Below are positions 1 to 8,024 of a DNA stretch of 14,915 bases, piece after piece. Both the position numbers and the translations under genes were made by a program. Under the pieces are notes generated by a model. The model was not told the origin of the DNA. It searched no databases and saw only the letters and a program-made list of their open reading frames with translations. This stretch comes from an uncultured Mycoplasmatota bacterium (lineage in GTDB: Bacteria; Bacillota_I; Bacilli_A; RF39; UBA660): assembly GCA_947643295.1 (NCBI GenBank), contig CANRVM010000015.1:1-14915 (forward strand), given 5' to 3'. Each line of letters opens with the position of its first letter. Position 1 is the stretch's first letter.

Positions 1-389
1 GAGAAATAATATCTTATAATACTTCTAAATCACCTAATTTAGAACAAATAAATGACATGCTCAATAAAGACAATAATCTTGAAGGATTGATATTACATTC
101 AGATCAAGGATGGCAATATCAACATCAGTCTTATCAACAAAGATTAAAGAATAAAGGAATCAAACAAAGTATGTCCAGAAAGGGAAATAGTATGGATAAT
201 GGCATGATGGAAAATTTCTTTGGAATATTAAAGACAGAAATGTTTTATGACCAAGAGGATAATTATAAAACCATAAATGAATTGATTTTAGCAATAGATG
301 ACTATATTAACTATTATAATTATGATAGAATTAAAGTGAAATTAAAAGGACTGTCTCCTGTAAAATACAGGTTACAATCCTCTAATTAG
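1..389 (+). CDS. IS3-family (IS150-like) transposase OrfB, C-terminal part
   Basis: The reading frame is already open at base 3 and runs to the TAG stop, so the gene starts outside the window and only its last ~129 codons are visible. It is the C-terminal part of an rve-type (DDE) integrase core that would cut and join the ends of an insertion sequence. The second catalytic Asp lies in the HSDQG motif, and the catalytic Glu lies in MENFFG exactly 35 residues later, the D-35-E spacing of IS3 elements. The end, KGLSPVKYR, is the usual IS3/IS150 OrfB C-terminus. The first catalytic Asp and OrfA would lie to the left, so whether the element is intact cannot be judged. It converges on gyrA. The family call is firm; the subgroup is my inference. 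Confidence 0.9.
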   Translation, partial: EIISYNTSKSPNLEQINDMLNKDNNLEGLILHSDQGWQYQHQSYQQRLKNKGIKQSMSRKGNSMDNGMMENFFGILKTEMFYDQEDNYKTINELILAIDDYINYYNYDRIKVKLKGLSPVKYRLQSSN

Positions 390-402
390 AAACTATTTAT
401 AA

Positions 403-424
403 ACTGTCCAACTTTTGGGGTTCA
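403..424 (+). repeat. Right terminal inverted repeat of the IS3-family element
   Basis: Just after the transposase stop, the sequence TGTCCAACTTTTGGGGTTCA (405-424) ends in CA. Read on the other strand it begins TGAACCCC, which resembles the tips of IS3/IS150-group elements. The element therefore probably ends at base 424, with any short target duplication starting at 425. The left end is outside the window, so neither the repeat pairing nor the duplication can be verified. Confidence 0.6.
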
Positions 425-463
425 ATTCAATTTTAAAAAATATTGATTCTTTTTTTATTAATG

Positions 464-3010
464 TTATTCTTCACTACTCTGTTCTTCTATTTCTTCTAAA
501 TCACTTTTTTCTATATCCTCTTCAGAAACAATCGCAACAGTAGCTACGTTTTGATTATCTTTTAAATGAATTAATCTTACTCCTTGTGTTGCTCTTTTTA
601 AAATAGAAATCTGAGTTAAAGGCATTTTTATCACAATACCATTATTTGTTATAATCATAACGTCATAGTTCCCATCATTTGGAATACGTTTTAAAGCAAC
701 CATCATACCATTTTTTTCAGTTACATTTAAAGCTTTCACACCTTTACTTCCTCTGTGAGTCAACCGATACTCATCTATTACAGTTTGCTTACCATAACCT
801 TTTTCTGTAACAATTAGTATATAATCGCCAGAATGAATTACATCTGCACCTACTGCATAACTTCCATTTAATTCAATTCCCTTTACACCAGAACTACTTC
901 TACCCATAATTCTAACTTCATTTTCTAAAAATCGCACCATTCTTCCATTACTTGCGCCAATAATAATCTCATCAGAACCTGTTGTGCCTCTAACACTGAT
1001 AAGTTCATCATTCTCTTTTAAGATAATAGCTATCTTTCCACCCTTACGAATATTATCAAATTCTGATAAATCTGTTCTTTTCACAATACCTTGTTTTGTA
1101 GCAAACATTAAGTATTTCATTTCTGTATTATTACCATCTAATCTCACTATAGAACTAATGTTCTCATCCTTTTCTAGTGCAAGTAAATTAATTACAGGTA
1201 ATCCCTTCGATTGTCTACTATACTCAGGAACTTCATAACCCTTCATTCTATATACTCTTCCCCTATTAGAGAAGAACAAGATATAATCATGAGTCTTCAT
1301 TGATATTAAATGCTCAACAAAGTCTTCTTCATTCGTTGTCATTCCCTTTATACCAACGCCTCCCCTATTCTGCGTCTTATAGGTATCTGTCTTTATTCTT
1401 TTTATATATCCTTTATTAGTAAGAGTAATTATAATATCTTCTACAGGAATTAAAGATTCATCTTCTATATAATCAATAGCAGTCATATCAATAGAAGTTC
1501 TTCGTTCATCACCATATTTATGTTTTATTTCCTCTAACTCCTTTTTGATAATATCTAAAACCATCTGCTCAGATGCTAATATCTTTTTATATAAGTCAAT
1601 TTTTTCTAATAAATCTTTTAATTCATCTTCAATTTTCGTTCTTTCTAATCCAGTTAATCTTCTTAATTTTAATTCTAATATACTATCTGTTTGAATTTTT
1701 GATAACTTAAACCTACTAATTAAAGATTCTCTAGCAATTTGGTCTGTTTCTGATTCTTTAATAATCTTTATGACCTCATCAATATTATCTAATGCTATTT
1801 TGTAACCTTCTAATATATGAACCCTATTCTCAGATTTCTTTAAATCAAATCTTGTTCTTCTAATAATGACTTCTTTTTGATGATCAATATATTTTGAAAT
1901 AATATCTTTTAATCCCAAAGTTTTAGGAGTAAGACCATCCAACATCAAAAAGATAATTCCATAGTTTGTTTGAAATGAAGTATGCTTATATAAATTATTC
2001 AAAATAACTTGTGGATTTGCGTCTTTCTTTAAGGTGATTGTTATCTTTACACCATCTTTTAAGTCTGTATGATAATCTGTAATACCTTCAATAATTTTAT
2101 TATGAACTAATTCCGCTACTTTATTTTTTAATTCCATGGTATTCACACCATATGGAACTTCCGTTATAACAATAGTAGGATGTCCATGATTTTCTTCAAT
2201 AATGGCTCTACTTCGAATAGTGATAGACCCCCTACCGGTCTCATAAGCTTGTTTAATACCAGAATTTCCTAAAATAATACCTCCAGTTGGAAAATCGGGA
2301 CCTTTAATAAAATTCATTAATCCTAGTGTATCAATATCTGGATTATCAATATAAGCAATACATCCATCAATTACCTCCCCCAAATTATGTGGAGGAATAT
2401 TCGTTGCCATACCAACCGCTATTCCCATAGTACCATTGACTAAAATATTTGGATATTTTGAAGGTAAAACTTTTGGTTCTTTTAAAGTTTCATCAAAGTT
2501 TAAGTCAAAATCAACGGTATCCTTATTAATATCTCTAAGTAATTCCAATGATATCTTAGAAAGTCTAGACTCGGTATAACGCATTGCTGCTGCGCCATCA
2601 CCTTCGATGTTACCAAAGTTTCCATGACCATCTACTAATAAATATCTCTGATTGAAATCCTGAGCCATACGAACCATTGCTTCATATATAGAAGAATCTC
2701 CGTGCGGATGGTAATGACCCATTACGTATCCAACCGTTGTGGCTGACTTTCTATGAGGTTTCTCTGGTGTATATCCTGATTCATACATTGACCATAGTAT
2801 TCTTCTGTGTACTGGCTTAAGACCATCCCTCAAGTCAGGCAAAGCACGTGATGCTATAACACTCATGGAATACTCTAAAAACGATGTTTCCACTTCTTTA
2901 ACAATGTTATTTTCTGCTAATCGATCTCTTTCATGAAAATAACCATTAAATTGCTTGTTATCTGTTATTGGTGTAATTTCGTTGTTTTCTTTCTTTTCTT
3001 CCTCTTCCAT
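464..3010 (-). CDS. gyrA: DNA gyrase subunit A
   Basis: This is the 848-residue breakage-reunion subunit of gyrase, which with GyrB introduces negative supercoils using ATP. The catalytic tyrosine is Tyr145 in AAMRYTE. The quinolone-pocket segment reads [12 protein letters not shown], with Ser106 and Glu110 as in quinolone-susceptible Gram-positive enzymes. The C-terminal half is the beta-pinwheel DNA-wrapping domain, ending in an acidic tail. The GyrA-box there reads QNRGGVG (547-553); the usual form is Q-x-R-G-G-(K/R)-G, so the sixth residue, Val552, is unusual. The N-terminus has an acidic lead of about 20-25 residues beyond Bacillus GyrA. The start follows a strong AGGAGGG site and lies 10 bases after gyrB, so the two are co-transcribed. 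No clear terminator separates its stop from the IS end 39 bp away. Confidence 0.97.
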   Translation of the reverse strand: MEEEEKKENNEITPITDNKQFNGYFHERDRLAENNIVKEVETSFLEYSMSVIASRALPDLRDGLKPVHRRILWSMYESGYTPEKPHRKSATTVGYVMGHYHPHGDSSIYEAMVRMAQDFNQRYLLVDGHGNFGNIEGDGAAAMRYTESRLSKISLELLRDINKDTVDFDLNFDETLKEPKVLPSKYPNILVNGTMGIAVGMATNIPPHNLGEVIDGCIAYIDNPDIDTLGLMNFIKGPDFPTGGIILGNSGIKQAYETGRGSITIRSRAIIEENHGHPTIVITEVPYGVNTMELKNKVAELVHNKIIEGITDYHTDLKDGVKITITLKKDANPQVILNNLYKHTSFQTNYGIIFLMLDGLTPKTLGLKDIISKYIDHQKEVIIRRTRFDLKKSENRVHILEGYKIALDNIDEVIKIIKESETDQIARESLISRFKLSKIQTDSILELKLRRLTGLERTKIEDELKDLLEKIDLYKKILASEQMVLDIIKKELEEIKHKYGDERRTSIDMTAIDYIEDESLIPVEDIIITLTNKGYIKRIKTDTYKTQNRGGVGIKGMTTNEEDFVEHLISMKTHDYILFFSNRGRVYRMKGYEVPEYSRQSKGLPVINLLALEKDENISSIVRLDGNNTEMKYLMFATKQGIVKRTDLSEFDNIRKGGKIAIILKENDELISVRGTTGSDEIIIGASNGRMVRFLENEVRIMGRSSSGVKGIELNGSYAVGADVIHSGDYILIVTEKGYGKQTVIDEYRLTHRGSKGVKALNVTEKNGMMVALKRIPNDGNYDVMIITNNGIVIKMPLTQISILKRATQGVRLIHLKDNQNVATVAIVSEEDIEKSDLEEIEEQSSEE

Positions 3011-3020
3011 TATAACCCTC

Positions 3021-4952
3021 CTATATATCTAGATTTTGTACATATCCAGCATTTTCTTCAATAAACTTTCTTCTTGGTTCTACTTCATCACCCATTAATT
3101 TAGTAAATACGGCATCTGCTTCCATACAATCATCAACTGTAATCTTTCTTAATATTCTTTTTTCAATATCCATTGTTGTTTCATTTAATTCATCAGCATC
3201 CATTTCTCCTAATCCTTTCATACGAGCAATTTCCGCTTTTTGTCTTACATTTTCAGGCAAAGTCATTAAATATCTTTCTTTCTCTTCTTCATTTAAGACA
3301 TATTTTCTAGTTTTTCCATGCATAATTCTAAATAATGGAGGTTGGGCCGCATAAACATGACCAGCCTCTACTATAGGTTTGAAGAATCGGTAAAACAAAG
3401 TTAATAGTAATACTCTTATATGAGAACCATCGACATCAGCATCGGTCATGATAATAATTTTATCATAACGTAACTTTTCAAGATTGAACTCATCCCCTAT
3501 TCCTGTACCAAAAGCAGTAATAATCGTTCTTATTTCTTCATTGCCTAATGCTCTATCTAATCTATTTTTTTCTACATTTAGTATTTTACCTCTTAAAGGT
3601 AGAATAGCTTGTGTCATAGAATCTCTACCTTTTTTAGCAGACCCTCCTGCCGAATCTCCCTCGACAATAAAGATTTCAGATACTTTTGAATCCTTACTTT
3701 TACAATCTGATAATTTTCCAAAGAAATTGGTCATCGTTAAGTCACTTTTTCTAGTAATTTCACGTGCTTTTTTCGCAGCATTTCTCGCACGACAGGCTAA
3801 AATAGATTTTTCTACAATAATTTTGGCCTCATTTGGATTTTCTAATAAAAACTTTTCAAACCCTTCAGAGAAAACATTATCTGCTAGTTTCCTAACTTCT
3901 GAATTCCCAAGTCTCCCCTTTGTTTGCCCTTCAAATTGAGGATTTGGATGTTTACAAGAAACAATCATTGTTAATCCTTCTTTCACATCATCCCCAGTTA
4001 ATGACTCGTCTTTTTCCTTTAGAAGACCAGATTTACGACCATAGCTATTAATAACTCGTGTTAAAGCTCTTTTCACGCCTTCTTCGTGAGTTCCTCCGTC
4101 ATGCGTATTAATATTATTTACAAAAGAATATATATTATCGTTATAACCTGTATTATATTGCATAGCCACTTCAAAAATAACATCATTTTCTTCACCATCT
4201 AAATGAATGATCTTATCATGGATTGGTGTTTTTCCTTGGTTAATAAATCTTACATACTCAGAAATTCCACCTTCATAAAGAAAAGTCTCTCCTGTTGTAT
4301 CCTCTTCATCTCTATCATCACGAATGGTAAGTTGCAAACCTTTATTTAAAAAAGCTAATTCTCGAATACGAACCATTAAAATATTATAATCATAAATATC
4401 CGTATCAAAAATCTCAGAGTCAGGTTTAAAAGTTACATAAGTTCCTGTTCGATTTTCTTCACAAGAACCAATCACTTTTAATGGTTCTACTGTATGACCA
4501 CCATTTTCAAAACGAATATAATTTATTTTTCCATCTTTATAAACCTTTACTTCAAGCCATTTTGAAAGAGCGTTAACAACAGAAGCTCCAACTCCATGAA
4601 GTCCTCCTGATACTTTATATCCTCCGCCTCCAAATTTACCTCCTGCATGTAAAACAGTATAAACAGTTTCTACAGTAGAAATACCAGTTTTAGCATGAAT
4701 TCCTACAGGTATTCCCCGACCATCATCTTTTACTGTAATAGAATTATCTTTATTAATAACAATTTCAATATTATTACAAAAGCCAGCTAATGCTTCATCA
4801 ATAGAATTATCAACAATTTCCCAAACAAGATGATGTAATCCCTTCACATCTGTTGTTCCAATATACATACCTGGTCTTTTTCTAACTGCTTCAAGTCCTT
4901 CCAAAACTTGTATCGCAGAAGAATCATATACATTTTCTACTTTTTCTTCCAT
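3021..4952 (-). CDS. gyrB: DNA gyrase subunit B
   Basis: This is the ATPase subunit of gyrase, 643 residues from the chosen start, close to Bacillus GyrB. The GHKL ATP site is visible as [10 protein letters not shown] (45-54), DDGRGIP (76-82) and GGLHGVG (116-122). The TOPRIM domain carries EGDSAGG (from about 431) and DADVD (Asp504, 506, 508), which bind the Mg ions used in cleavage. It ends in the standard NLDI. I chose the ATG at 4952 because AGAAGG lies 7 bases upstream and it is only 4 bases past the recF stop. The ATG at 4979 lies inside recF and has no ribosome binding site. It is translationally close to recF on one side and gyrA on the other, forming recF-gyrB-gyrA. Confidence 0.97.
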   Translation of the reverse strand: MEEKVENVYDSSAIQVLEGLEAVRKRPGMYIGTTDVKGLHHLVWEIVDNSIDEALAGFCNNIEIVINKDNSITVKDDGRGIPVGIHAKTGISTVETVYTVLHAGGKFGGGGYKVSGGLHGVGASVVNALSKWLEVKVYKDGKINYIRFENGGHTVEPLKVIGSCEENRTGTYVTFKPDSEIFDTDIYDYNILMVRIRELAFLNKGLQLTIRDDRDEEDTTGETFLYEGGISEYVRFINQGKTPIHDKIIHLDGEENDVIFEVAMQYNTGYNDNIYSFVNNINTHDGGTHEEGVKRALTRVINSYGRKSGLLKEKDESLTGDDVKEGLTMIVSCKHPNPQFEGQTKGRLGNSEVRKLADNVFSEGFEKFLLENPNEAKIIVEKSILACRARNAAKKAREITRKSDLTMTNFFGKLSDCKSKDSKVSEIFIVEGDSAGGSAKKGRDSMTQAILPLRGKILNVEKNRLDRALGNEEIRTIITAFGTGIGDEFNLEKLRYDKIIIMTDADVDGSHIRVLLLTLFYRFFKPIVEAGHVYAAQPPLFRIMHGKTRKYVLNEEEKERYLMTLPENVRQKAEIARMKGLGEMDADELNETTMDIEKRILRKITVDDCMEADAVFTKLMGDEVEPRRKFIEENAGYVQNLDI

Positions 4953-4956
4953 CTTC

Positions 4957-6066
4957 TTACCTTCTTTCAATTTCTCCATTTTTTATTTCAAAAATCCAAG
5001 CATCTCCTAAGTTTTTCTTCCTTATATTTTTTAAATCTGTTGTTGTTATGATACATTGAATATCTTTACTAATATAATCAAGTAGCCTATTTCTTTTTTC
5101 AATATCTAATTCACTAAAAATGTCATCTAATAATAATACTGGATTATAACTACTATAGTCTTTAAATATACTAATTTCTGATAATTTATAAGCAATCACT
5201 GCCATTCTTTGTTGTCCTTGAGACCCATAATATTTTAAATCCGCCTCATTTAAAGAAAAGAAAAAATTATCTCTATGAGGTCCATATAAAGTCATTCCAT
5301 AGTTTAATTCCTTTTTATAATTATTAATATATACTTCTTTTAATCTTTCTTTTAAATTTTCATATTCAAAAGAAGTAATATTAATATTTGGCTCATATTT
5401 GACAAATAAATTATCAAATGATGCAATTTTTTGATAAATATTACTAATACTTTGATTAATTAAATTTAAATATTTATCTCTTTCTTGATAGATAATAATA
5501 GCCTTTTCAATCAATTGTTCTGTAATTACATCTAAATACTTTTTGTCTGCTACAGAAGAAGTTAATAACAATTTTAGATATTCATTTCTAATTTTTAAAA
5601 TTTTATTATATTCATTGTATGTATTCAAATATTTCTTAGAAATTTGACTTAATTCCATATTCAATAAATTTCTTCTAATATGAGGAGATCCTTTAATTAT
5701 TTCTAAATCATCTGGAGTAAACAAAATAATATTTAAATTAGATATGTAATCACTTATTTTTTTTAGCTCTTGATTGTTTATTTTTAATTGCTTTTTATTT
5801 TGATCAATTGCAATTTCAAGCTTATTTATTAGATTGTTTTTTTTAACCTTCGCTTTTAATATCGCTTTTTGTTTTTTAAAAGTAATGATATTAGGTTCTA
5901 CTCCATCTTTATAAGTTTTCGTTAGAGCCAAAATACAAATACTCTCTAATATATTAGTCTTTCCTTGTGCATTTTTCCCAATAAAAATATTCATATTTGG
6001 TCCCAAATTTAAATTTAATTTTGTATAATTTCTAAAATTATTTAGGATAATATTCTTAATAACCAT
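4957..6066 (-). CDS. recF: DNA replication and repair protein RecF
   Basis: RecF is an SMC/ABC-like ATPase that binds gapped DNA and helps RecO/RecR load RecA. At 369 residues it has the family's usual length. Walker A is GKNAQGKT (30-37), the ABC signature region is GSQGQQ (281-286) and Walker B is VLLLDD (310-315), followed by the D-loop SELD. The start gives the standard N-terminus ([14 protein letters not shown]). The nearest Shine-Dalgarno-like GGGAG is about 16 bases upstream, unusually far, and no better in-frame start is visible, so translation initiation may be weak. It has its own likely promoter upstream and is followed after 4 bases by gyrB. Confidence 0.95.
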   Translation of the reverse strand: MVIKNIILNNFRNYTKLNLNLGPNMNIFIGKNAQGKTNILESICILALTKTYKDGVEPNIITFKKQKAILKAKVKKNNLINKLEIAIDQNKKQLKINNQELKKISDYISNLNIILFTPDDLEIIKGSPHIRRNLLNMELSQISKKYLNTYNEYNKILKIRNEYLKLLLTSSVADKKYLDVITEQLIEKAIIIYQERDKYLNLINQSISNIYQKIASFDNLFVKYEPNINITSFEYENLKERLKEVYINNYKKELNYGMTLYGPHRDNFFFSLNEADLKYYGSQGQQRMAVIAYKLSEISIFKDYSSYNPVLLLDDIFSELDIEKRNRLLDYISKDIQCIITTTDLKNIRKKNLGDAWIFEIKNGEIERR

Positions 6067-6135
6067 TTTTTTATACTTAAAACTCCCATATTATCACTTA
6101 TCCCCTACTTGTGGTATTCCTATACATACATTAAT

Positions 6136-6144
6136 ATTATAACA
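6136..6144 (-). promoter_or_regulatory. Extended -10 promoter element for recF-gyrB-gyrA
   Basis: On the minus strand this reads TGTTATAAT, a perfect extended -10 (TGnTATAAT), about 70 bases upstream of the recF start. The -35 region at the expected distance is poor (TGCAAA). It is the best promoter in the comK-recF gap and would make recF-gyrB-gyrA transcription independent of the upstream genes. Confidence 0.5.
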
Positions 6145-6165
6145 TATAGAGGTCATTTTTGCACT

Positions 6166-6187
6166 AAAAAAACAGTTATAAATAACT
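6166..6187 (-). terminator. Weak terminator-like hairpin at the end of the comK-like gene
   Basis: On the minus strand, AGTTA-TTTA-TAACT (6174-6187) overlaps the stop codon and is followed by a run of seven T's (forward A's 6166-6172). The stem is short and all but AT-only, so it may terminate only partly or not at all. Confidence 0.3.
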
Positions 6188-6649
6188 ATTTCTTTCTAAA
6201 TTATGAACTTGTTTTCGATTTCTCATAATTAAGTCTAATCTCGAAGCACGCAAAATTTGATTATCAATAATTCTTCTTGATACTGGAACTTCTACTTCTT
6301 CCCCATTTTTGAAGATTATTTTGGATGAATTATATTCTCTTTCTACAACAAAATCTACATCTTTTAAAGATATCCAAGAACAATCAGGAGAGGTTGGTGC
6401 AGACGTTGGGAAAAAAATTAAATTTCTTGTATTTTCTATGACAATAGGTACTTTATAACTTAAATTTAGTATTGATCTCGCCCCTTCTTTTCTTCCTTCA
6501 AAAGAAGAACCAAAATATTTGCAACTATAGTCAATTAAGTCAAATGAACTTTTCTCTACTAAATATTCATTCTTATCCTCCAATATCCTACATTTTCCAT
6601 TACCAATTGAAATAATGGCCATCGTTCCTTCATTAATTTCATAATTCAT
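6176..6649 (-). CDS. comK: ComK-like competence transcription factor
   Basis: The 157-residue product resembles ComK, the Bacillus DNA-binding regulator that switches on DNA uptake and recombination genes. Recognisable landmarks against remembered B. subtilis ComK are an early GTMAIISI (cf. GATIAVLP), DYSCKYFGSSFEGRKEG (41-57, cf. DRSCRFFGSSYAGRKAG), the FFPT-S-x-x-P-x-C-x-W-I-S segment (79-94), and NGEEVEVPVS followed by NQ-x-x-R. The call rests on this patterned similarity. It ends about 30 residues earlier than B. subtilis ComK (192 aa), so the tail containing the FMLYP motif bound by MecA is absent. I chose the ATG at 6649 because a strong GGAAGGGGG lies just upstream; an in-frame TTG at 6673 would overlap that site. 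It lies between dnaN and recF, where yaaA usually sits, and is flanked by terminators, suggesting its own transcript. Confidence 0.8.
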   Translation of the reverse strand: MNYEINEGTMAIISIGNGKCRILEDKNEYLVEKSSFDLIDYSCKYFGSSFEGRKEGARSILNLSYKVPIVIENTRNLIFFPTSAPTSPDCSWISLKDVDFVVEREYNSSKIIFKNGEEVEVPVSRRIIDNQILRASRLDLIMRNRKQVHNLERNSYL

Positions 6650-6665
6650 ATAAAATCCCCCTTCC

Positions 6666-6685
6666 GAAAACAATAATTTGTTTTC
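6666..6685. repeat. Perfect inverted repeat upstream of the comK-like gene
   Basis: GAAAACAA-TAAT-TTGTTTTC is an 8-4-8 perfect palindrome lying directly upstream of the gene's Shine-Dalgarno. It could be an operator or a 5'-leader hairpin beside the ribosome binding site. ComK sites in Bacillus are built from AAAA-N5-TTTT boxes; here the spacing is AAAA-N10-TTTT, so it is not a canonical ComK box. Confidence 0.55.
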
Positions 6686-6741
6686 AAAAAGATACTATAT
6701 AACTACAGACTGTCGAAAAAAATCGAATTATGTAGAATATA

Positions 6742-6770
6742 TAAAAAAAATGTAGATTTTTCTCTACATT
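6742..6770 (-). terminator. Rho-independent terminator after dnaN
   Basis: Immediately after the dnaN stop, the minus strand reads AATGTAGA, a six-base loop, TCTACATT, then a run of T's (forward A's 6742-6750). This is an 8-bp perfect stem with a long U-tract. It should end dnaA-dnaN transcription and separate the comK-like gene from it. Confidence 0.85.
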
Positions 6771-6771
6771 C

Positions 6772-7902
6772 TTAATAAGTCCTTATTGGTAATACCAACT
6801 GTGTTAATGTCTCATCTTCACTTGATTTTACTAAAATAGGTTTAATTTCTCCTACAAAATGAATTTCCACAGTTTCTGTTGAAAAAGATTTTAAAGCTTC
6901 CATCATATATTTAGCTGAAAAAGAAATTCGAATATCTTCTTCATTATTTTTAGCAATCTCCATCTTCTCTTCTACCCTACCAATTTCTTGTGAAGAAGAT
7001 TTTAATGTTAATAAATTTCCATTTGTTTCTAAAGTAACTGTATTCTTTTCTTTATCGCTAGTAAATATACTAGCGCGATCTATCACATTATATAAAGAAG
7101 TAAGAGAGGTTGTAATTACTAAAAAGTCTTCAGTTGGTATTAAATTAGAAGTATTTGGATAAGTTCCATTAATTAGTCTAGATTGAAATTTAAGATTTTT
7201 ATAGATAAATAGCATTTTATTTCCAGAAATATGCATTTCTATGTTTTCTTCATCATCGTCATCTAATATTCTGGAAAATTCAATAATATTATGGCTAGGA
7301 ATAACAATATTATAATTTTCTTCACTACTTTTTTCTAGCTTTATTACTTTTCTTGCTAAACGATAAGAATCAGTTGAATTACATTCTAGGATATCTCCTA
7401 CTATATTGAAGTTAATTCCCGTTAAAACAGGTTTTTTTTATTCATTATAAGCAGAAAATGCATTTTTAGAGAAAATATTTTTAAAAAATTTATTATTGAT
7501 AATAACTTTTTTCTTACTCTCTTCTAAATTAATATTTGGATATTCTTCTTCATTAATACCATTTAAATTAAATTCACTATTTTCTGTATATATTAATATT
7601 TTTAATTCATCAAAAACTTCTATATTAATATATTTATCAGGTAACTTTCTAACAATATCTAACATATATTTACCTTGAACAATAATAGAACCTTCTTCTT
7701 CTACCTTGATATCATTATCATCCACAATATTTATAGTAGTCTGTATAGTAATATCGTTATCACTAGCTGTTAAAACTAATTTTTTCTTTTTTAATTCAAA
7801 TTTGATACCTGCTAAAACAGGAATTAAATTTTTTGTAGAAATGGCTTTAGATACTTTGTTTAATGCATCTAATAAAATATCTTTTTTAATTGTTAATTTC
7901 AT
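6772..7902 (-). CDS. dnaN: DNA polymerase III sliding clamp (beta), interrupted by in-frame TAA
   Basis: DnaN forms the ring-shaped dimer that tethers polymerase to DNA. The frame from 7902 to 6772 is continuous (377 codons with stop), the usual family length, except for one TAA at codon 155 (7438-7440). Upstream lies the N-terminal part (MKLTIKKDILLDALNKVSKAIS onset); downstream follows KKPVLTGINF and then the rest of domains 2-3, ending QLVLPIRTY. Against the Bacillus pattern SETRPILTG, alignment without gaps puts the stop at the conserved Glu, so one change GAA to TAA explains it. As read, the gene gives a 154-residue fragment, and an ATG at 7236 could start only a 154-residue C-terminal piece. 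Since the clamp is essential, a sequence error, suppression, or a second dnaN copy are the options. AGAAGG precedes the ATG at 7902. Confidence 0.9.
7438..7440 (-). other. In-frame stop codon (TAA) inside dnaN, codon 155
   Basis: The minus strand reads TAT AAT GAA TAA AAA AAA CCT GTT. The reading frame on both sides is the same, so this is a nonsense codon and not a frameshift. It sits at the start of an A8 run. No Shine-Dalgarno plus start codon for reinitiation is visible just downstream. Confidence 0.9.
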
Positions 7903-8024
7903 ATATATTCCTTCTTTCTTTTTGTTTTTTTATATTATTACTGTGGAAAAAGTGTATAACTTAATTATTAATTATTATCACTATATTTCTTTCCATAATT
8001 TCATGTGGATAATTTTAGTTCTTT
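7903..8024. other. dnaA-dnaN intergenic part of the replication origin
   Basis: The 122-bp gap holds a perfect DnaA box, TGTGGATAA (8004-8012; TTATCCACA on the minus strand), and a near match, TGTGGAAAA (7942-7950). The stretch between them is almost pure A/T and could serve as a duplex-unwinding element, as in the dnaA-dnaN spacer of Bacillus. No clear array of DnaA-trio repeats follows either box. The dnaN promoter must also lie here or further upstream, but no good -35/-10 pair is evident. Confidence 0.65.

Noticed and set aside
3758..3766. parS-like TTTCACGTG inside gyrB
   Set aside because: Only half matches the TGTTTCACGTGAAACA consensus; the right arm reads CTTTTT. It is explained by gyrB coding sequence.
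3484..3939. Long open frame on the plus strand opposite gyrB
   Set aside because: It is an antisense shadow of a strongly conserved gyrB region, with no ribosome binding site and no family features. The same applies to plus-strand frames opposite gyrA and dnaA and to minus-strand frames opposite mnmE and mnmG.
7438..7440. Reassigned TAA, or Mycoplasma-type code with TGA as Trp
   Set aside because: TAA ends gyrA, recF, rpmH, rnpA and dnaA in their expected places, Trp is coded by TGG, and the amidotransferase frame ends naturally at TGA.
6772..7902. Frameshift in dnaN at the A8 run
   Set aside because: The two halves are in the same frame (1131 bases, divisible by three), and the conserved motif resumes directly after the stop. 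It is a nonsense codon, not an indel.
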